DNA of 64,000 bases from an uncultured Draconibacterium sp. (lineage in GTDB: Bacteria > Bacteroidota > Bacteroidia > Bacteroidales > Prolixibacteraceae): positions 95,001 to 159,000 of the forward strand of contig NZ_OY781464.1 in the NCBI RefSeq assembly GCF_963676735.1, written 5' to 3'. The position numbers and the translations under genes are program-made. Below are positions 7,984 to 15,632 of this stretch, one piece after another. The stretch's first letter is position 1; each line of letters opens with the position of its first letter. The notes beneath the pieces are model-generated. The model was not told the DNA's origin. It saw only the letters and a program-made list of their open reading frames with translations, and ran no database searches.

Positions 7984-8811
7984 ATGAAAAGCACTATCGT
8001 TTTATGTAGTATTCTTTGGATTACTTTTATCCCGCATTCGTTTGCCCAGGAACAGGGCTATGTATTTAAAGAAAATATCCCATATTTGAAAACTTCAGAT
8101 GCTTCAGATTACGCTAAGCAACGCTGTAAACTCGATATTTACTATCCGAATAACAAAAGTAACTTTACAACCATAGTCTGGTTTCATGGCGGAGGCTTAA
8201 AAGCCGGAAATAAACATATTCCCGAGAAACTAAAAGAAAAAGGTCTTGCCGTGGTAGCTGTAAATTATCGTTTGTCGCCAAAAGTAAAATGCCCGGTTTA
8301 CATTGAGGATGCAGCGGCAGCAGTTGCCTGGACTTTTAAGAATGTTGAAAAATTTGGAGGAAGTAAAAGCAAAATTGTGGTTAGCGGACATTCGGCAGGC
8401 GGTTATTTAGCAAGTATGATTGGCATGGACACACAGTACCTTGAAAAATATGGCGTAGCGGCAGATAGTATAGCTTTGCTTGTTCCATTTAGCGGACATA
8501 CAATTACGCATTTTACTGTGCGCGCCGAGCGAGGTATTGCCGGAACACAACCAATTATTGATGCATTTGCTCCCTTGTATTTTGTTCGCCCCGAAGCGCC
8601 GCCATTGGTATTAATTACCGGCGACCGGGAACTGGAAATGCTGGGGCGTTACGAAGAAAATGCTTACATGTACCGTATGATGAAAGTTGCAGGGCATACA
8701 AAAACAAAACTCTACGAATTGGATGCATTTAATCATGGCGGTATGGTTTCTCCGGCACTGGAAATTCTTCTGAAAGAAATAGAACAACTAAACAAAATAC
8801 AAGCGGAATGA
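7984..8811 (+). CDS. Exported alpha/beta hydrolase (esterase/lipase type)
   Basis: A 275-residue protein starting at ATG 7984, which opens a clear signal peptide (cleavage after S-F-A-Q, about residue 19); longer upstream frames begin in non-coding-like sequence. The fold is alpha/beta hydrolase of the BD-FAE/esterase type: the oxyanion-hole H-G-G-G (in W-F-H-G-G-G-L-K-A-G), the nucleophile elbow G-H-S-A-G-G, an acidic residue in I-T-G-D-R-E, and the catalytic His in F-N-H-G-G. The likely activity is hydrolysis of a carboxyl ester in the periplasm; the substrate is unknown. Its stop overlaps by 4 bases (ATGA) the start of a second hydrolase gene, so the two are translated together. Confidence 0.85.
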   Translation: MKSTIVLCSILWITFIPHSFAQEQGYVFKENIPYLKTSDASDYAKQRCKLDIYYPNNKSNFTTIVWFHGGGLKAGNKHIPEKLKEKGLAVVAVNYRLSPKVKCPVYIEDAAAAVAWTFKNVEKFGGSKSKIVVSGHSAGGYLASMIGMDTQYLEKYGVAADSIALLVPFSGHTITHFTVRAERGIAGTQPIIDAFAPLYFVRPEAPPLVLITGDRELEMLGRYEENAYMYRMMKVAGHTKTKLYELDAFNHGGMVSPALEILLKEIEQLNKIQAE

Positions 8812-10214
8812 AAAATCAGTATCGCCTTGGCTTGTTCGTTCTAATTACTTTGTTTTTATTCGGATTAAAGCCCGCAAAAGCGCAACCCGATACTATCAGT
8901 GGCTATTGGGTTGGTAAAGTAGATTTGCCGAGCATAAAACTTACCGTGGTTTTTCATATTCTGCCAGCAGTTGACGGCACACAACAAATAACCCTCGACA
9001 TACCAGAACAGGAGGCAACGAACCTGGCGTGCGTGCGCGAAATCAGTTCAGCCGACAGCCTGCGAATAAGTACAGCCGAAATTAACCGAACCTTTGCCGG
9101 TATTTTCCTGAATGATACCGCTGTAAAAGGCGAATGGACCAAAAACCGGGTGCATATTCCGCTTACCCTGATTAAAAAGAGTAAAGCGCCCGGCTTGTAC
9201 CGTCCACAAACTCCAAAGGCACCCTTCCCTTACTATATCGAAGAAGTAAGTTACATTAATAAACAATCGGGTTTCAAAATAGCGGGTACTTTAACGGTAC
9301 CGAATACTATCGGAACCTACCCCGCCGTAATATTAATTAGCGGATCGGGAGCCCAGGATCGTGATGAAACGATTTTTGGACATAAAATGTTTTGGGTTTT
9401 GGCCGACTATTTTGCCCGAAACGGAATTGCAGTTTTAAGGATTGACGACCGTGGAGTGGGAGGGTCGGAAGGAAGTGTATCTAACGCAACCAGCGAGGAT
9501 TTTGCCAGTGATGTTTTGGCAGGATTTACTTTTTTAGAAGACAGGAGTGAAATCGACAAGGAAAAAATAGGATTGATTGGGCACAGCGAAGGAGGGCTGA
9601 TTGCCCCCTTGGTAGCTGCCAAAACAACTGATATCGCCTTTTTTATTATGATGGCCGGGCCCGGAATGGTGGGCGAACAAATTTTATACGAGCAAAACGC
9701 GCTGGCGTTAAAGGCTGCCGGTGTCCCGGAAATATCCATAAAACAAAGCCGGATGGTTAATCAACGCATATTTGAAATAATTAAAACAGAGTCTGATTCG
9801 GTAAAAACACAGGAACAACTTCGATTAATTTTGTCGCAGGGCTTTTATCCCGGAATGAACGACGAAATGAAAGCTGCAGTTGACGCTAAAATTGCAGGAG
9901 TAAACAACAGTTGGTTTCGATACTTTTTAACCTACGATCCGCGGCCAACATTACGAAAAGTAAAATGTCCGGTGTTGGCAATAAATGGAGTAAAAGATGT
10001 TCAGGTGCCAGTTGCTAATCTCGACTCAATAAAATTGGCCCTGCTGGCCGGAGGAAATACAAACATAACCACAAAAGCTTTTGAGAACCTTAATCACCTT
10101 TTTCAAAATTGCCAAACCGGTTCGGTGGCTGAATATTCGCAAATTGAAGAAACCATAGATCCGGAGGTGTTAAAGCTGATGAAGATCTGGATTGAAGAAA
10201 CAATTAATAAATAA
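8808..10214 (+). CDS. Exported alpha/beta hydrolase with N-terminal beta domain
   Basis: A 468-residue protein with a signal peptide (cleavage after A-K-A-Q, about residue 26). Residues 30-125 form a beta-rich domain of about 95 residues. The hydrolase domain follows, with an I-S-G-S-G-A-Q-D-R-D-E oxyanion region, R-I-D-D-R-G-V-G-G-S-E-G, the nucleophile elbow G-H-S-E-G-G, an Asp in N-G-V-K-D-V-Q-V-P and a late His in L-N-H-L-F. This architecture matches the widespread Bacteroidota S9-like/acyl-hydrolase proteins whose substrates are mostly undefined. It overlaps the preceding hydrolase gene by 4 bases and is directly abutted by the acetyltransferase gene, so all three form one operon. The two hydrolases are not close copies of each other. 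Confidence 0.85.
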   Translation: MKNQYRLGLFVLITLFLFGLKPAKAQPDTISGYWVGKVDLPSIKLTVVFHILPAVDGTQQITLDIPEQEATNLACVREISSADSLRISTAEINRTFAGIFLNDTAVKGEWTKNRVHIPLTLIKKSKAPGLYRPQTPKAPFPYYIEEVSYINKQSGFKIAGTLTVPNTIGTYPAVILISGSGAQDRDETIFGHKMFWVLADYFARNGIAVLRIDDRGVGGSEGSVSNATSEDFASDVLAGFTFLEDRSEIDKEKIGLIGHSEGGLIAPLVAAKTTDIAFFIMMAGPGMVGEQILYEQNALALKAAGVPEISIKQSRMVNQRIFEIIKTESDSVKTQEQLRLILSQGFYPGMNDEMKAAVDAKIAGVNNSWFRYFLTYDPRPTLRKVKCPVLAINGVKDVQVPVANLDSIKLALLAGGNTNITTKAFENLNHLFQNCQTGSVAEYSQIEETIDPEVLKLMKIWIEETINK

Positions 10215-10748
10215 ATGCTGTTATCTACTCCAAGATTGAATTTACGCCCCATTAGGTTAAGCGACAAGGAAAGCCTTTTTGCTTACCGCTCGGATGCGGA
10301 AGCCAACAAGTACCAGGGGGCTGTTCCGAAGTCAATAAACGATGCCGGGCAGTTTATTAAAAACACAGCAAGGACGCCCAACATTGCAGGTACTTGGTTT
10401 CAACTGGCAATTATCGAGAAAGAAAGTCAAGAGATGATTGGAGATCTTGGAATTAATTTTCATAAAGAAAATTATTTTAGGGTTTCTCTTGGTTACACAG
10501 TGGCCAAACAAAAACAGGGAAAAGGCTTTGCAACCGAGGCCTTGCGCCACGTTATTGATCATGTATTCAGGGAAATGGGAAAAAATGAGATTCTGGTTCA
10601 CATCGATCCTGAAAACCGAGCATCGATTAGGGTGGCAGAGAAACTAGGTTTTACTGATACGCAGAACGAAATTGTTACGGAAATGCACGGGCAAAGTTTT
10701 ACTGACAGAATTTATTGCCTGACCAAAAGCGATTGGTTAAGCGTTTAA
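10215..10748 (+). CDS. GNAT-family N-acetyltransferase (RimJ/RimL type)
   Basis: A 177-residue acetyltransferase. It begins L-L-S-T-P-R-L-N-L-R-P-I-R, the usual opening of the RimJ/RimL-like GNAT group, and contains the acetyl-CoA-binding segment K-Q-G-K-G-F-A-T-E-A-L (motif A, about 95-105) followed by the N-R-A-S-I-R-V-A-E-K-L-G-F motif that completes the fold. The acceptor may be a protein N terminus, an amino acid or a small amine; this cannot be decided. Its ATG follows the stop of the hydrolase gene with no gap, so it is the third gene of the operon. It is cytoplasmic, while the other two products are exported. Confidence 0.85.
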   Translation: MLLSTPRLNLRPIRLSDKESLFAYRSDAEANKYQGAVPKSINDAGQFIKNTARTPNIAGTWFQLAIIEKESQEMIGDLGINFHKENYFRVSLGYTVAKQKQGKGFATEALRHVIDHVFREMGKNEILVHIDPENRASIRVAEKLGFTDTQNEIVTEMHGQSFTDRIYCLTKSDWLSV

Positions 10749-10892
10749 CCATTTGGTTTTTTGACGGGCAAAACACTGCATTTGTGATTTAATTGATAAT
10801 TTCTTTTTATGAAGTAGCTTAAAATATCGGTGAAAATTGAAGAACAACCGAACTTGATTTTTAAAAAAAGAAAGTTAAAACCAGTTTTTGAA

Positions 10893-11570
10893 ATGAAAAG
10901 CATATTTACCTTAACACTATGCGTTCTTGTTGTTTTAAATTCATACGGGCAAAAACAGTCCGTTTTAACAACCGGACTTGGATATCCGGCCTTTTTAGGG
11001 ACTTCAACAAGTAACGATATGCACTACAATTATTCCATAAATGGTGGAAACTATTATCTGTATTTGGAGAAAGACATAAACCTATTTCGAAAATTGGCTG
11101 AATTTCGGATAGCTCCTGGCTTTGCTTTTATAAATATTGACGAAACGTATAAAAACGAAGCTTTAGGCGGTGGCGGAAAAGCCATGTACAGGCATAAGGC
11201 ATTGAGCACTTATATGAAAATTTTGTACGAAATTGACCGAGAACCATACGTTGTATGCGATTATTATTTTGGATTTCAGCTGGGGTATTATCTACATTCA
11301 AAAACAAGCGGAACGAAATCTTCGTGGCAGGTAAATCCTAATCCCGATGACGGAGAAGGACATTTTTATCATTCGGTAGAAGTGGATACCAGTGGCAAAG
11401 ATTTTTTTCATAAAAGCTATTTTGGCCTGTTGGCCGGCCTGGAGCCAATGGGTGATAAAAATACTTATTTAAGGCCAAAAATTGAATTGGCTTTTTATCC
11501 CGTTTTTGCGACGGTAAACGATTATTATGTCAATAATCAAAAAAAGAAAAGATGCTTTAATTGTCAGTAG
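10893..11570 (+). CDS. Exported protein of unknown function
   Basis: I do not recognise the family. The start at ATG 10893 opens a normal signal peptide (K-S-I-F-T-L-T-L-C-V-L-V-V-L-N-S-Y-G-Q, cleavage about residue 20). The mature part (about 205 residues) is rich in Tyr, Gly and Asn and in alternating strands such as G-G-N-Y-Y-L-Y-L-E-K and F-G-F-Q-L-G-Y-Y, suggesting an outer-membrane or periplasmic beta-barrel. The C terminus is odd: after strand I-E-L-A-F-Y-P-V-F-A-T-V the frame ends K-K-K-R-C-F-N-C-Q with no closing aromatic residue, right after an A-rich run at 11539-11552. A frameshift or decayed end is possible. It has a 144-base upstream gap and probably its own promoter. Confidence 0.6.
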   Translation: MKSIFTLTLCVLVVLNSYGQKQSVLTTGLGYPAFLGTSTSNDMHYNYSINGGNYYLYLEKDINLFRKLAEFRIAPGFAFINIDETYKNEALGGGGKAMYRHKALSTYMKILYEIDREPYVVCDYYFGFQLGYYLHSKTSGTKSSWQVNPNPDDGEGHFYHSVEVDTSGKDFFHKSYFGLLAGLEPMGDKNTYLRPKIELAFYPVFATVNDYYVNNQKKKRCFNCQ

Positions 11571-11652
11571 CTCTGGCCTTCGGTAAAAACACACAAAACA
11601 GGCAATAGTTTTGTTTTTGAAGAAGAGGGGAGAATGGCGAGGTAAAATACAA

Positions 11653-11683
11653 TTTGCAGTTAAACCCCATTCTAATATCTTTA
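11653..11683 (+). promoter_or_regulatory. Probable promoter of the DUF819 gene
   Basis: TTTG at 11653-11656, a 19-base spacer and TATCTTTA at 11676-11683 match the Bacteroidota promoter pattern with one mismatch at the last base of the -7 element. The ATG of the downstream gene is 28 bases further on. Confidence 0.55.
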
Positions 11684-11711
11684 CCAACTGATAAGGGAAA
11701 ATCATCAATAT

Positions 11712-12866
11712 ATGGAGACACCGTTTCTGGCGTTAATTATTCTATTTGTTATTACTCCGGTTGTAGTTATTTATCTTGAGGGAAAGTTCTCGATTTTAAA
11801 AAAAATTGGAGCTGTGCTTATCTGCTATGGTGTTGGCTTAGTAATCGGGAATATGGGCGTATTGCCACAAGGCGCTGAAACTTACCAGAATTTGCTTACT
11901 GAAATTACCATTCCCTTGTCGTTGCCATTAATTCTTTTTTCGGTAGATGTGCGGTCGTGGTTTAAAATGGCACGTTCGGCTTTTCTGGCCTTGGTTACCG
12001 GGCTAATTTCGGTATTGGCAGTTGTAATAATTGGCTTTTTTGTTTTTCGAAACGACATTGAAAACACCTGGCAGGTTGCCGGAATGTTGGTAGGTGTTTA
12101 CACCGGCGGCACCCCAAATATGGCTGCCATGAAAACTGCCTTGAATGTTTCTCAGGAATTGTACATTATGACCCACACCTACGATCTTACCCTTGGTGCC
12201 ATCTACCTGGTTTTTATTCTATCAGTTGGGCAAAAGGTATTTTTGTGGTTTTTGCCTCCGTTTAAACCTGCAAAAAAAGAGAATGAGAGATTGCAGCAAG
12301 TTAACCTCGAGGAAGAATATGAATCGTATGAAGGAATGTTTAGAAAAAGCACATTTTTGCCGCTGATGGGGGCACTCGGGCTGTCGGTTGCTATTTTAGG
12401 GCTAAGTTACGCCATAAGTTTGCTGGTGCCAAAAGATTACTCCACTGCTGTTATTATTTTGCTGATAACCTCGTTTGGAATAGCTTTTTCGTTTGTACCC
12501 AAAATAAAAGCCATTAAAAAGACCTTTCAGCTGGGGATGTACCTCATTCTGATTTTTTGTTTAACAGTGGCTTCAATGGCCGATATAAGCAAACTATCCA
12601 ATATCTCTTTTTCGCTGTTTTACTATGTGGCGCTTGCCGTTTATGGCTCACATATTATTCATATAATTTTAGCCCGTATTTTTAAAGTTGATGCCGATAC
12701 GGTAATAATTTCCACAAGTGCACTAATTTGCTCGCCTCCATTTGTGCCGGTGGTAGCCGGAGCATTAAAAAACCGCCAGGTAATACTTACCGGATTGGTT
12801 GTTGGTATTGCGGGCTATGCGGTGGGCAATTACCTTGGTGTATTAATTGCTTATTTGTTGAAATAA
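11712..12866 (+). CDS. DUF819 family integral membrane protein
   Basis: A 384-residue protein with about 10-11 hydrophobic helices and little else. The motif V-Y-T-G-G-T-P-N-M-A-A-M-K (about 133-145) and a second glycine-rich stretch S-P-P-F-V-P-V-V-A-G-A-L-K in the C-terminal half are typical of DUF819 (YjcL-like) proteins, which have the two-repeat layout of sodium-coupled glutamate or 2-hydroxycarboxylate type carriers. A charged loop of about 30 residues (191-222) separates the two halves. The substrate is unknown; sodium-solute transport is inference from the fold family. It appears monocistronic: a promoter is visible just upstream and the next gene is convergent. Confidence 0.85.
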   Translation: METPFLALIILFVITPVVVIYLEGKFSILKKIGAVLICYGVGLVIGNMGVLPQGAETYQNLLTEITIPLSLPLILFSVDVRSWFKMARSAFLALVTGLISVLAVVIIGFFVFRNDIENTWQVAGMLVGVYTGGTPNMAAMKTALNVSQELYIMTHTYDLTLGAIYLVFILSVGQKVFLWFLPPFKPAKKENERLQQVNLEEEYESYEGMFRKSTFLPLMGALGLSVAILGLSYAISLLVPKDYSTAVIILLITSFGIAFSFVPKIKAIKKTFQLGMYLILIFCLTVASMADISKLSNISFSLFYYVALAVYGSHIIHIILARIFKVDADTVIISTSALICSPPFVPVVAGALKNRQVILTGLVVGIAGYAVGNYLGVLIAYLLK

Positions 12867-12891
12867 AAAAGCAAGACGCGGTCGAGTCAGA

Positions 12892-14139
12892 TTAATCAAG
12901 ATTATTAAAGTTTTCCACAACAGCAGTCATCATTTCAAGCGAAACTTGTAGTGCATTGGTACGCCATTTTTCCGAAGGAGGATAAAACATTTCGTAATAA
13001 CCGGCCTTTGCTTTTATACTGTCGTTGGGCGTTTTATAGCCATAATGAAAACCCTGATTTTCAACAATTGAAATGTGTGCCGATTTAACAGCCCCAACGG
13101 TACTTCCGGTGTTTAAAGTTCCAAACTCCATTAGCATAGGTATTGCTGTTTTTTCGGGCAGCAACTCTCCAATAAATTCCACAAACTGACCGTGAACGGT
13201 GTAAAAATTATCCGAATCGCCCCAGTCAATCTGGTATCCTTCAAATACGGCTTCTGTTTTGGCTTTTAGTTCGGGCTTGTCAATCGGGTTTGGGAAAAGG
13301 TGCAGCTCTCCGCGCTCACCAAATCCGGTATGTAAATCGAGGTTTAAAAGGGTGTGGTACGGTTGAGCAGTTTCCTGTAATACCTCCGACATTATGGCAA
13401 CTTGTTGCTCAAAATTATAACCACCAAAGTATATCCCTTCTTTAAATTGATATTGCCCCTGGGCAAAGGCCTGCAGCAAGGCAGGCATACCTTTTTGAGC
13501 AATTTGTTTTATGGCTTTAAGCATAAAAAAACGGTTACTTATACTATTCATATTCAGCTCGCTTTTTGGGGTGAGCATGTCGTAGAGGGCAACAAAACCA
13601 TCATTTTTTGTTTCAAAAAGTGCCGGATCCAAACTGTAATTGCGGTTTAAATCCACATTGTTTTCGGTAAACCTTCGCTCGTTTTTAAAGCCCCAGGCAT
13701 TTAAGCCGTGCACCAACAAAACTCCGGTTGATTTTAACATTTCAGGTCGAAAAAACTCGGCCATAAGCATTTGCTGAACAGCACTGCCTACAAAGCCTTC
13801 AATACCGTGCGTGCCCGAACAAAGCATTATTAATTTTTCGGTGCTGTCGCATGCCGGAATGTAACAAAAGTCGATGGTTAATCCGGTGTCGGTCTTACTT
13901 TCAACCTGGCGGCTGAAAATCGCCACGCTGTCAAAACGCATTTCCAATTTTTGTGCTTCCTGCCTGAATGCTGCGCGGCATTCTTCCCATGAATTCTGAT
14001 AATAAGCCAGTTGGGTTTGATTAATTTCAACTGCCGGATCGTCGGGTGAGTAGGAGTTAAAACTTATATAAGAATAGCCTATAACAGCTAATGCCAGAAC
14101 TATTATTAGGGTTCCGGCAATTCTAACAATTTTTTTCAT
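12892..14139 (-). CDS. M14-type metallocarboxypeptidase, DUF2817
   Basis: A 415-residue protein with an N-terminal membrane segment (about 5-27) that may be a signal anchor. The zinc site of the carboxypeptidase fold is visible: G-T-H-G-I-E-G (His and Glu ligands, about residues 108-114), N-V-D-L-N-R-N-Y (substrate-carboxylate Arg) and L-D-L-H-T-G-F-G (third ligand His), with a late Glu in L-M-E-F-G-T. This is the DUF2817 subgroup of M14. It probably trims peptides at or outside the membrane; the substrate is not known. The small gene at 14150-14353 lies 10 bases upstream on the same strand, so the two are likely cotranscribed. Confidence 0.85.
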   Translation of the reverse strand: MKKIVRIAGTLIIVLALAVIGYSYISFNSYSPDDPAVEINQTQLAYYQNSWEECRAAFRQEAQKLEMRFDSVAIFSRQVESKTDTGLTIDFCYIPACDSTEKLIMLCSGTHGIEGFVGSAVQQMLMAEFFRPEMLKSTGVLLVHGLNAWGFKNERRFTENNVDLNRNYSLDPALFETKNDGFVALYDMLTPKSELNMNSISNRFFMLKAIKQIAQKGMPALLQAFAQGQYQFKEGIYFGGYNFEQQVAIMSEVLQETAQPYHTLLNLDLHTGFGERGELHLFPNPIDKPELKAKTEAVFEGYQIDWGDSDNFYTVHGQFVEFIGELLPEKTAIPMLMEFGTLNTGSTVGAVKSAHISIVENQGFHYGYKTPNDSIKAKAGYYEMFYPPSEKWRTNALQVSLEMMTAVVENFNNLD

Positions 14140-14149
14140 CCTAATCGAT

Positions 14150-14353
14150 TTAAATCACAAACTTTACGTGGCGCTCTTCTATCATTTGTTGCAACTGGCC
14201 TAGCAAAGCCTGCTCGTGCCGGTCGATGTAGCCATCTTCAGCGGCAATATTTAAAATCTTGTCGTACTCTTCTCGTGTAATCTTATGGTCTTCAATAGCC
14301 TTCTCAATCATTGCCTTTAACCTGATTGAACTAGCACTAACTTTGTTATTCAT
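14150..14353 (-). CDS. Small helical protein of unknown function
   Basis: A 67-residue, soluble, mostly helical protein without signal peptide or membrane segment. It is rich in Glu, Lys, Ile and Gln, with two helices (about 8-28 and 42-60) around an acidic loop A-A-E-D-G-Y-I-D-R-H-E, which looks somewhat like an EF-hand or TerB-type loop but is too short to assign. It lies 10 bases upstream of the DUF2817 peptidase gene on the same strand. The length, coding-like composition and tight spacing argue for a real gene. I do not recognise a family and give no function. Confidence 0.6.
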   Translation of the reverse strand: MNNKVSASSIRLKAMIEKAIEDHKITREEYDKILNIAAEDGYIDRHEQALLGQLQQMIEERHVKFVI

Positions 14354-14543
14354 TTGTAGTATATTTTAGGTTTCATCCAAAAATGCCTGTTAAATATTTT
14401 TTCTTAAATGTAGAAATTCGATTGATGATTTACAAACGCAAAAACCGCACAACATTGTTGTTGATATGGCTAAAACTTCATCGAAAATCTTTTTTGGCAA
14501 AAAGGAAAAAACGCCAAATCTTTTCAGAAGCAGTTACAAATTA

Positions 14544-14551
14544 TACCTTTG
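14544..14551 (+). promoter_or_regulatory. -7 element of the gpsA promoter
   Basis: TACCTTTG (14544-14551) is a perfect TAnnTTTG element 20 bases before the gpsA ATG. A TTTTC at 14521-14525 stands where the -33 element is expected (18 bases upstream) but is a weak match. Confidence 0.6.
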
Positions 14552-14571
14552 CCTGTTATTAAAAGAGGGAG

Positions 14572-15567
14572 ATGAATTTAAAAACAGATAAAGTTGGCAT
14601 AATTGGGAGTGGAAGCTGGGCAACTGCCCTGGCTAAAATTCTTCTGGAGAATGTTGATGAAATTAATTGGTTTATCCGGAAAAAATCGACCATCAACAGC
14701 TTTAAACGCAATAAACATAATCCGCGTTATTTGCACGAAGTTGAATTTGATACGGATAGAATAAATTTCTGTTCAGATGTAAATTGTGTGGTTGCCAACT
14801 CAGACATTATAATTGTTGCTGTTCCTTCTGCCTTTTTGCCTTCAGTTTTTATGGAGGTGAAAGACCTTTCAGGCAAGTATATACTTTCGGGTGTTAAGGG
14901 TATTGTTACCGAAGAGAATCTTTTGGTTGCCCAATACCTGCAAAAATATTTTAATGTAGACCACGACAGGATTGGTGTTTTGGCCGGCCCATGCCATGCT
15001 GAAGAAGTAGCTCGCGAAAAATTGTCGTATTTAACAGTGGCCTGCACCACCGAAGAGAAAGCCAAAAAATTTACCCGACTGATTGAATGTGAATACATTT
15101 ATACAACCCCATCGGATGATATTTGGGGAACCGAATATGCAGCAGTGCTAAAAAATATTATTGCAATTGCTGCCGGTATTGCGCATGGACAGCGTTTTGG
15201 CGATAATTTTCATGCCGTTCTTATTTCAAGGGCAATTCAGGAAATAAAACGCTTTGTAGATGTGGTACACCCAATTACAAGAGATATTAAAGCGCCGGCT
15301 TATCTTGGAGACCTGATGGTTACTTCGTACTCGCAGTTTAGCCGGAACCGTACTTTTGGGTCGATGCTGGGAAAAGGGTATTCTGTAAAAGCTGCACAGC
15401 TAGAATTAAATATGGTTGCCGAAGGCTATTATGCTTCAAAATCGATACACCGGATTAATCAAAAATACCAGGTTGATATGCCTATTTGCGAGGCGGTTTA
15501 CAAAATACTTTACGAGAAAATACCACCACACAAAGTATTTACCGAATTAACCCGAAAACTCTGCTAG
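14572..15567 (+). CDS. gpsA: Glycerol-3-phosphate dehydrogenase [NAD(P)+]
   Basis: A 331-residue cytoplasmic enzyme that reduces dihydroxyacetone phosphate to sn-glycerol 3-phosphate, the backbone of phospholipids. The N-terminal Rossmann motif is G-I-I-G-S-G-S-W-A-T-A (about 9-19). The family motif L-A-G-P-C-H-A-E-E-V-A (about 139-149) and the catalytic-lysine segment E-Y-A-A-V-L-K-N-I-I-A-I-A-A-G (about 190-204) are intact, and the substrate-binding region R-T-F-G-S-M-L-G-K-G follows. The length is normal. The gene has its own -7 element and is convergent with pgi; both are ended by a hairpin at 15581-15608. Confidence 0.96.
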   Translation: MNLKTDKVGIIGSGSWATALAKILLENVDEINWFIRKKSTINSFKRNKHNPRYLHEVEFDTDRINFCSDVNCVVANSDIIIVAVPSAFLPSVFMEVKDLSGKYILSGVKGIVTEENLLVAQYLQKYFNVDHDRIGVLAGPCHAEEVAREKLSYLTVACTTEEKAKKFTRLIECEYIYTTPSDDIWGTEYAAVLKNIIAIAAGIAHGQRFGDNFHAVLISRAIQEIKRFVDVVHPITRDIKAPAYLGDLMVTSYSQFSRNRTFGSMLGKGYSVKAAQLELNMVAEGYYASKSIHRINQKYQVDMPICEAVYKILYEKIPPHKVFTELTRKLC

Positions 15568-15574
15568 ATTATCC

Positions 15575-15608
15575 ATAAAAAATGCCACCCGTTAAAACGA
15601 ATGGCATT
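15575..15608 (-). terminator. Terminator of pgi, possibly shared with gpsA
   Basis: AATGCCA (15581-15587) pairs with TGGCATT (15602-15608); inside it CGTT/AACG can form a second short stem. Read on the minus strand the stem is followed by six T residues (15575-15580), which fits the end of pgi. The plus-strand side lacks a T-tract, so it is a weaker stop for gpsA. Confidence 0.75.
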
Positions 15609-15632
15609 CTGAAAATTATGGTGGAAATCTTC

